Shown here: positions 1 through 3,724 of the stretch, piece after piece
How the letters are laid out: every line of letters starts with the position of its first letter
How positions within the stretch are numbered: position 1 is the first letter of the stretch
Source: Candidatus Caenarcanales bacterium
GTDB lineage: Bacteria > Cyanobacteriota > Vampirovibrionia > Caenarcaniphilales > Caenarcanaceae
DNA length: 6,281 bases
Reading direction: 5' to 3'
NCBI GenBank assembly: GCA_947489925.1
Contig: CANLFK010000129.1
Coordinates: 1-6,281, forward strand
Program-made: the position numbers and the translations under genes
Notes under the pieces: generated by a model
The model's input: the letters and a program-made list of their open reading frames with translations, nothing else
Told to the model about the DNA's origin: nothing
The model's database searches: none

Positions 1-545
1 TTTTCTAAGCTTAAGCGTTTAAGACCAGCCAAAGCCAAAACTCCAGCGTCCAAATCATTAAAACTTTCTTTTATTTTTTTAATTCGTGTATCAATATTGC
101 CTCTTAAATCAATAAAAACAAAATCTGCTCTCAAGGCTTTTAATTGGGCAATTCGTCTTAAGCTACTAGTTCCAATTTTAGCTTTAGGTGGCAAATCAAG
201 CAAAGAATTAAGTTTTTGGTGCTTAGAGCTAAATATAATACAATCCCAAGGTTCTTCTCTTTGGGTAATGGCTGCAATTGGCAAATCTTTATTTATGGCA
301 GTCGGTAAGTCTTTTAGGCAATGCACAGCTAAGTCAATTTCTTGGTCTAATAATGCTTTTTCTAATTCAGCCGTAAAAAGTCCCTTGTCGCCAATTTTAT
401 GTAAAGCTTTATCCAGAATCAAATCACCTTTGGTCTGTATAATTTTAATTTCTGATTGCAAGCCACATTTGCTTAATTCAAGCTGTACCCATTTTGCTTG
501 CACCAAGGCTAGTTTTGATCCACGGCTACCAATTTTCAGGCTCAA
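1..545 (-). CDS. hemC: Porphobilinogen deaminase (hydroxymethylbilane synthase), 5' part
   Basis: This cytoplasmic enzyme joins four porphobilinogen units into hydroxymethylbilane in haem and other tetrapyrrole synthesis. The first 181 codons are visible, and the gene runs off the left edge. Family motifs appear in order: KIGSRGSKLALVQA (residues 4-17), AVHCLKDLPT (73-82, where Asp79 matches the catalytic Asp of the family), IGTSSLRRIAQLKALR (124-139), DLRGNIDTRI (146-155) and DAGVLALAGLKRL (166-178). The C-terminal domain with the Cys that carries the dipyrromethane cofactor lies outside the window. No ATG is available. I chose the TTG at 545-543 because AAGGA lies 8 bases upstream and the protein then starts SLKIGSRGS, as the family does. 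An in-frame TTG nine codons back' would add residues without homology and has no good ribosome site. The gene diverges from the small gene at 703. Confidence 0.96.
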   Translation of the reverse strand, partial: MSLKIGSRGSKLALVQAKWVQLELSKCGLQSEIKIIQTKGDLILDKALHKIGDKGLFTAELEKALLDQEIDLAVHCLKDLPTAINKDLPIAAITQREEPWDCIIFSSKHQKLNSLLDLPPKAKIGTSSLRRIAQLKALRADFVFIDLRGNIDTRIKKIKESFNDLDAGVLALAGLKRLSLE

Positions 546-650
546 GATTAAATTCCTTTGCAAATAAACTTAAATATTTTTAATTCTCTATTAAATTAAG
601 CCTTTTAGCTAGTTTTACTATTTTGTAAGAATAAAATTCTATTATAAAAA

Positions 651-679
651 TTGGTCTCTTTAATATAAATTAATTTAAT
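651..679 (+). promoter_or_regulatory. Possible sigma70-type promoter for the 87-residue gene
   Basis: TTGGTC (651-656) and TTTAAT (674-679) are separated by 17 bases. The -10 box matches the consensus at five of six positions, but the -35 box only at three. Transcription would start close to 686, leaving a very short leader before the Shine-Dalgarno sequence at 689. In DNA this AT-rich such matches also arise by chance, so this is only a candidate. Confidence 0.25.
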
Positions 680-688
680 AATCTCTTC

Positions 689-694
689 AGGAGG
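689..694 (+). promoter_or_regulatory. Strong Shine-Dalgarno sequence
   Basis: AGGAGG sits 8 bases upstream of the ATG at 703. It is the best ribosome site of any gene in the window. The other genes have shorter or more distant purine runs. It supports the small open frame being a real and well-translated gene. Confidence 0.75.
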
Positions 695-702
695 ATAATA
701 TT

Positions 703-966
703 ATGGGTTTTGAAAAAACAATAAGTAAGATAGGAAATACTGTGTTGGGAGCTTCTAGCACTATAAAAGAGTGGCAGTCTGGAAATAAATTTACTGCTTT
801 GCAAACAGGGGCTAACACAATGGCTCAGTCTGGTTTACCTGGAAGCAAAACTGTTGCTCATTTAACAGAAAAATTTCAAGGAATTGCTAATAATGTCCGA
901 GGCATATTTGATATGGCTTCTTTATTCCAATCACCACAGCAACCTCAATTAGCAGTAACAGCTTAA
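703..966 (+). CDS. Small protein of unknown function, 87 residues
   Basis: I do not recognise this protein. It begins with ATG behind a strong AGGAGG site. The sequence is rich in Gly, Ala, Ser, Thr and Gln. It has no cysteine, no evident signal peptide and no long hydrophobic segment that would span a membrane. The N-terminal part (FEKTISKIGNTVLGASSTI, 3-21) and the stretch AHLTEKFQGIANNVRGIFDMASLF (52-75) could form amphipathic helices, joined by a more polar GS-rich middle. The tail PQQPQLAVTA (78-87) looks disordered. It stands alone between divergent hemC and the glycosyltransferase, 88 bases ahead of the latter and on the same strand. The ribosome site and the non-repetitive composition argue for a real gene. 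Function is open: a small structural, secreted or toxin-like protein would all fit. Confidence 0.7.
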   Translation: MGFEKTISKIGNTVLGASSTIKEWQSGNKFTALQTGANTMAQSGLPGSKTVAHLTEKFQGIANNVRGIFDMASLFQSPQQPQLAVTA

Positions 967-1054
967 TTAGAGAGTGTATATTTGTATTTTTTATTAATTG
1001 AACTTAGATTATTTAATGTTAATATTGTTTTTAATATTATAGTTTTATATATTT

Positions 1055-2086
1055 GTGTCAAATTCTAAAATTTTATTTCTAACCAAATATGACTCTTTAG
1101 GAGCTTCTTCTCGCTATAGAACTTTGCAATATATACCTTATTTACCTACAAATATTGAGTATAAAATATTACCTTTATTTGATGATAATTATTTAAAACA
1201 GCTTTATAAAACTAATACAAAACCATTATTTAAAGCGGCTGAAGGCTATTTAAAGCGATTTTTCAATTTAAAAAACTTAAACCAATATACTAGTATTATT
1301 CTAGAAAATGAATTATGGCCATATTTGCCTTTTGCTCTTGAAAAGAACTTTTTGGCTAATAAACAAAAATTGGTTTTAATTTATGATGATGCTATTTTTC
1401 ATAATTATAATAATCATAAAATTGGTAAACTTATGCAATTTGCCGATACAGTCATTGTCGGTAATCAATATTTAGCAAATTATACTTCTAATTGGAATAG
1501 TAATTTTATAATAATTCCAACTGTTATTTCTGCCGAAAAATATAAACAAAATAAAATTTATACTCAAAAAAACCCTCTCGAAAAATTAAAAATCATTTGG
1601 GTTGGCTCGCCAGCAACAGCTAATTACTTGTATGAATTAAACGCTTTATGGCAAAATAATTGGGTTCAAGACAATATACATTTATTTATTTTAGGAGCAA
1701 TTAATTTAAATTTGGGTAATATACAAACTACTTATATTCCTTGGAATGAAGGAACTGAAGCCGAAGAAATTCAAAAGTGCGATTTAGGAATTATGCCATT
1801 ACCCGACAATAATTGGACAAAAGGAAAATGTGGTTTTAAAATAATACAATATATGGCTTCTGGCTTGCCAAGTATTGCTTCTGCGATTGGTGCTAATTGT
1901 GAAATTATACAAAATGATAAAACTGGTTTTTTAGCTAATACGACCGAAGATTGGCTTAAGTATTTAAAACTATTCAAACAAAATCCAGAACTATTGGAAA
2001 TAATGGGTTTGAATGCCAGAAAAGAGGCTTTTGAAAAATATACAGTGCAGGCGACTTATCAAACTTGGCTAAAAGCGATTTTATAA
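1055..2086 (+). CDS. Glycosyltransferase, GT-B fold (GT4/group 1-like)
   Basis: This is probably a cytoplasmic or membrane-associated sugar transferase for a surface polysaccharide or glycolipid; donor and acceptor cannot be told from sequence. At 343 residues it has the usual length. The N-terminal half carries an acceptor-side Rossmann-like domain that starts KILFLTKYDSLGASSRYR (5-22). The C-terminal donor domain begins around KIIWVGSPAT (179-188). It continues with DLGIMPLPD (243-251), then KGKCGFKIIQYMASGLPSIAS (256-276) and TGFLA (290-294), a pattern typical of group 1 glycosyltransferases. The start is GTG at 1055: an in-frame stop at 1040-1042 rules out a longer form, and no good ribosome site is seen. 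A weak promoter-like pair, TTGAAC (998-1003) and TAATAT (1020-1025), precedes it. It converges on bioF with 7 bases between the stop codons, so the two are not co-transcribed. Confidence 0.88.
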   Translation: MSNSKILFLTKYDSLGASSRYRTLQYIPYLPTNIEYKILPLFDDNYLKQLYKTNTKPLFKAAEGYLKRFFNLKNLNQYTSIILENELWPYLPFALEKNFLANKQKLVLIYDDAIFHNYNNHKIGKLMQFADTVIVGNQYLANYTSNWNSNFIIIPTVISAEKYKQNKIYTQKNPLEKLKIIWVGSPATANYLYELNALWQNNWVQDNIHLFILGAINLNLGNIQTTYIPWNEGTEAEEIQKCDLGIMPLPDNNWTKGKCGFKIIQYMASGLPSIASAIGANCEIIQNDKTGFLANTTEDWLKYLKLFKQNPELLEIMGLNARKEAFEKYTVQATYQTWLKAIL

Positions 2087-2093
2087 TAATTTG

Positions 2094-3248
2094 TTACCAG
2101 CCAGATAAAGCCATTTGTAAATCCGTTAAATTACTTGCTAAATGATTGATTTGAGCTTTTGTATAAATGGTAGATGCAGTAATTCTTAGTCTAGCTTTTT
2201 TGACGGTTGGTGGTCTTATGGCTTGTATTAAAATGCCTTGTTTTAGCAGAAATTCAGCCGCTTTGAGAGCTATTTTATTATTAGGCATTTCTAGGCAGAT
2301 AATTTGGCTATCTTGGCTAATAATTTTATAGTCCAAATTTTTACAAATTGTTTTTATTTTGTCAGCGTTTTCAAATAATTTTTCTCTTCTCCATTTTTCG
2401 GTGCTAATTAATTTTAAACTTTGCTTTAAAGCTCCACAAATGGCTGGGCTAAGAGCGGTTGAATAAATAAAAGTTTTAGCTCTCTGAATTAAAAATTCAA
2501 TTAATAAATTATTACCAGCAATATAAGCTCCCTGACAGCCAAAAGCTTTTGAACAAGTTCCCATTTGAATTGGTATGCGATTTTCAAGTTTTAAACTTTT
2601 AATTAAGCCAGCTCCATTTTCACCAAATAAACCAGTTGAATGGGCTTCATCAATCATTAACCAGCAATTGTACTTTTCCGCTACACTAATTAAAGCTTTT
2701 AAGTCAGCCATGTCTCCATCCATGCTGAAAATCGATTCACTAATTATCAAAGCATTTCTGTATTGAAAACGAGTACTTTTTATTTTTTCTTCAAGGCTTT
2801 TTAAACATAAATGATTATAATTTAAACAATTTGCGTCCGATAATTTTATACCGCTTAAAATGCTTGAATGATTCAATTCATCGGAGTAAATAATATCTGG
2901 TTTAGACATTAAAGCCGCAATTGTACTAATATTTGCATCGTATCCAGAATTAAATAATAAGGCGTTTTCAGTACCTTTGAAAGTAGCTATTTCTATTTCT
3001 AAATCAGAATGCAACTTAGTATTACCACTAATTAAGCGGGAAGCCCCAGCCCCAATGCCAAATTCCAAAGCACTTTGATAAGCTGCTTCAATTAAGCTTT
3101 TTTCTTTACTTAAGCCCAAATAATCATTACTACAAAAATTTATTATTTGTTTATTTGTAATTTTGGGTAAGTTTAATTCTCTCTTTAAATCAGCTTTTAG
3201 CAAAATATCAAGCTTATGACTTAAAAACTTATTTAAACTATCATTCAT
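2094..3248 (-). CDS. bioF: 8-amino-7-oxononanoate synthase (biotin synthesis)
   Basis: This PLP enzyme condenses pimeloyl-thioester with L-alanine, giving 8-amino-7-oxononanoate, CO2 and free carrier, an early step of biotin synthesis in the cytoplasm. At 384 residues it is full length for the family. Visible motifs are FCSNDYLGL (38-46), GIGAGASRLISG (64-75), SGYDAN (101-106), LNHSS with the PLP-stacking His127, MIDEAHSTGLFG (198-209, with Asp200 and His203 for the cofactor) and TCSKAFG (231-237, Lys234 forming the Schiff base). The C-terminal IQAIRPPTVKKARLRIT (341-357) favours BioF over the related 2-amino-3-ketobutyrate ligase. The start is the ATG at 3248-3246, with AGGA 10 bases upstream. 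No other bio gene is in the window. The IS110 element begins only 73 bases upstream of the start codon, so the original upstream region of bioF has been displaced. Confidence 0.93.
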   Translation of the reverse strand: MNDSLNKFLSHKLDILLKADLKRELNLPKITNKQIINFCSNDYLGLSKEKSLIEAAYQSALEFGIGAGASRLISGNTKLHSDLEIEIATFKGTENALLFNSGYDANISTIAALMSKPDIIYSDELNHSSILSGIKLSDANCLNYNHLCLKSLEEKIKSTRFQYRNALIISESIFSMDGDMADLKALISVAEKYNCWLMIDEAHSTGLFGENGAGLIKSLKLENRIPIQMGTCSKAFGCQGAYIAGNNLLIEFLIQRAKTFIYSTALSPAICGALKQSLKLISTEKWRREKLFENADKIKTICKNLDYKIISQDSQIICLEMPNNKIALKAAEFLLKQGILIQAIRPPTVKKARLRITASTIYTKAQINHLASNLTDLQMALSGW

Positions 3249-3313
3249 TATATAAAAATCCTGAAATGGTGAATTATGTACTGTATAATTTGCTTCTAAA
3301 GAATTTCATTTGC

Positions 3314-3323
3314 TAAACCCCCT
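3314..3323 (+). repeat. IS110 target left half plus core, repeated in the guide RNA
   Basis: TAAACCCCCT at the insertion flank is repeated exactly at 3396-3405 inside the target-binding loop of the bridge RNA. In the IS621 system the left target guide has the same sense as the top strand of the target, so such a repeat is what a guided insertion should leave. The last two bases are the CT core shared by target and donor. Confidence 0.8.
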
Positions 3324-3338
3324 CGTATCTTAATAAGT

Positions 3339-3371
3339 AGAGCAAAGCAGTATATGGCATACTGAATCTCT
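3339..3371 (+). other. Bridge RNA 5' hairpin
   Basis: CAGTAT (3348-3353) pairs perfectly with ATACTG (3359-3364) over a five-base loop. An outer AGAG (3339-3342) pairs with CTCT (3368-3371) across a small internal loop. A hairpin at this place, just inside the left end, matches the 5' stem-loop of the IS621 bridge RNA. Confidence 0.7.
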
Positions 3372-3454
3372 GTTAGAAAAAAGAAGAATAAATTGTAAAC
3401 CCCCTTTTTAGCTCAATGAAGCTGTGGGTTAGATAAAATTCTTCTTTTTTCAAC
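3372..3454 (+). other. Bridge RNA target-binding loop
   Basis: GAAAAAAGAAGAAT (3376-3389) and its exact reverse complement (3438-3451) form a 14-base-pair stem. GTT/AAC (3372-3374 with 3452-3454) extends it past one bulged A. The internal loop holds the two target guides (3397-3405 and 3425-3432). An apical hairpin, AGCT (3410-3413) with AGCT (3420-3423), separates them. AACCC (3398-3402) can also pair with GGGTT (3426-3430), so the two guides may partly mask each other when no DNA is bound. Confidence 0.75.
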
Positions 3455-3522
3455 TTATCTCAAATTCGAACAGTATCTTAAGCCTTTGAGCTTGCATTCT
3501 ACGAGGTTGAATAAGGATAAGT
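3453..3522 (+). other. Bridge RNA donor-binding loop
   Basis: ACTTATC (3453-3459) pairs with GATAAGT (3516-3522). TTC-G-AAC (3465-3471) pairs with GTTGAA (3506-3511) around one bulged G. An apical hairpin, AAGC (3480-3483) with GCTT (3490-3493), separates the left donor guide ACAGTATCT (3470-3478) from the right donor guide TACGAG (3500-3505). The first two bases compete with the end of the preceding stem. The right guide is complementary to the element's own terminus at 3322-3327. Confidence 0.75.
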
Positions 3523-3556
3523 ATTTCTAACTCACCAATACAAGGGTAATTATATT

Positions 3557-3661
3557 ATGTTTTATTTAGGAATAGACATTTCAAAAGATAAGTTTGATGT
3601 CGCTCTTCTGGACGGAAAGAAAGGGAAACATAAAGTTTTCAAAAATAATGAAGATGGCTTT
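3557..3661 (+). pseudogene. IS110-family transposase, N-terminal fragment
   Basis: The first 35 residues, beginning MFYLGIDISKDKFDVALLDG and ending in NNEDGF, match the start of the RuvC-like DEDD domain of IS110 recombinases. Asp7 in GID is the first catalytic acidic residue. The start codon is ATG at 3557, with AAGGG 10 bases upstream, directly behind the bridge RNA region as in intact elements. After residue 35 the frame stays open to a stop at 3743-3745, but residues 36-62 no longer look like the family, and the end overlaps the cas9 gene on the other strand. The remaining acidic residues and the serine-containing C-terminal domain are absent. This fragment cannot be an active recombinase. 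The break looks like a deletion or replacement, not a point mutation, because no other frame restores the family sequence. Confidence 0.85.
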
Positions 3662-3724
3662 AGAAGAGAGAAAAATGTCTCTAAACAAAAAGCTCCTCAA
3701 GAATTTCACTTGAAGCCCCTAAAT

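Larger units (their letters stand above)
3336..3522 (+). ncRNA. Predicted IS110 bridge RNA with target and donor guide loops
   Basis: This RNA would guide the IS110 recombinase by pairing with both target and donor DNA. About 187 bases fold into three domains in the IS621 order: a 5' hairpin (3339-3371), a target-binding loop (3372-3454) and a donor-binding loop (3453-3522). Guides are placed by comparison with IS621 as I remember it. The left target guide is AAACCCCCT (3397-3405), the right target guide TGGGTTAG (3425-3432), the left donor guide ACAGTATCT (3470-3478) and the right donor guide TACGAG (3500-3505). Both left guides end in CT and both right guides end in AG, so all four agree on a CT core. 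The ends of the transcript are estimates. In this family the promoter is thought to form when right and left ends join in the excised circle, so transcription from this truncated copy is uncertain. Confidence 0.8.
3322..3661 (+). mobile_element. Remnant left end of an IS110-family element (IS621-like)
   Basis: IS110 elements carry a long non-coding left end followed by a DEDD transposase, and they insert without inverted repeats at guide-specified sites. Here the left terminus can be placed at the CT core 3322-3323. The donor-loop right guide (3500-3505) is complementary to 3322-3327, and the target-loop left guide (3396-3405) is identical to the flank plus core at 3314-3323. A non-coding stretch of about 235 bases containing the bridge RNA follows, then the first 35 codons of the transposase. 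Homology stops near 3661. The right end, expected to finish ACAGTAT followed by the core CT, is not in the window. Only the left boundary is therefore well defined, and the right boundary is a deletion or replacement junction. Confidence 0.85.

Noticed and set aside
97..567. A 156-codon open frame on the + strand
   Set aside because: It lies antisense to hemC, whose motifs are unmistakable on the other strand. The translated sequence has no family features.
703..2086. The small protein and glycosyltransferase as a glycosylated bacteriocin (glycocin) system
   Set aside because: The small protein has no cysteine and no double-glycine leader, and no exporter is nearby. The glycosyltransferase looks like an ordinary polysaccharide enzyme.
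3321..3506. Reading CCTCGTA (3321-3327) with TACGAGG (3500-3506) as a long-range stem of the RNA
   Set aside because: The donor-guide explanation covers six of the seven pairs, fits the core dinucleotide and agrees with the target guide. In addition, 3321 lies in the flank, outside the element.
3687..3713. Possible terminator behind cas9 on the - strand: TCAAG (3697-3701) with CTTGA (3709-3713), then a run of five T
   Set aside because: The stem is only five base pairs with a seven-base loop, and five bases separate it from the short T run. It is too weak to call.
3662..3724. Short peptides in the gap between the IS remnant and cas9, for example a 19-codon + strand frame from 3653 and a GASSEILEELFV-like tail on the - strand
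   Set aside because: They are too short to distinguish from chance, and neither matches a family I know.
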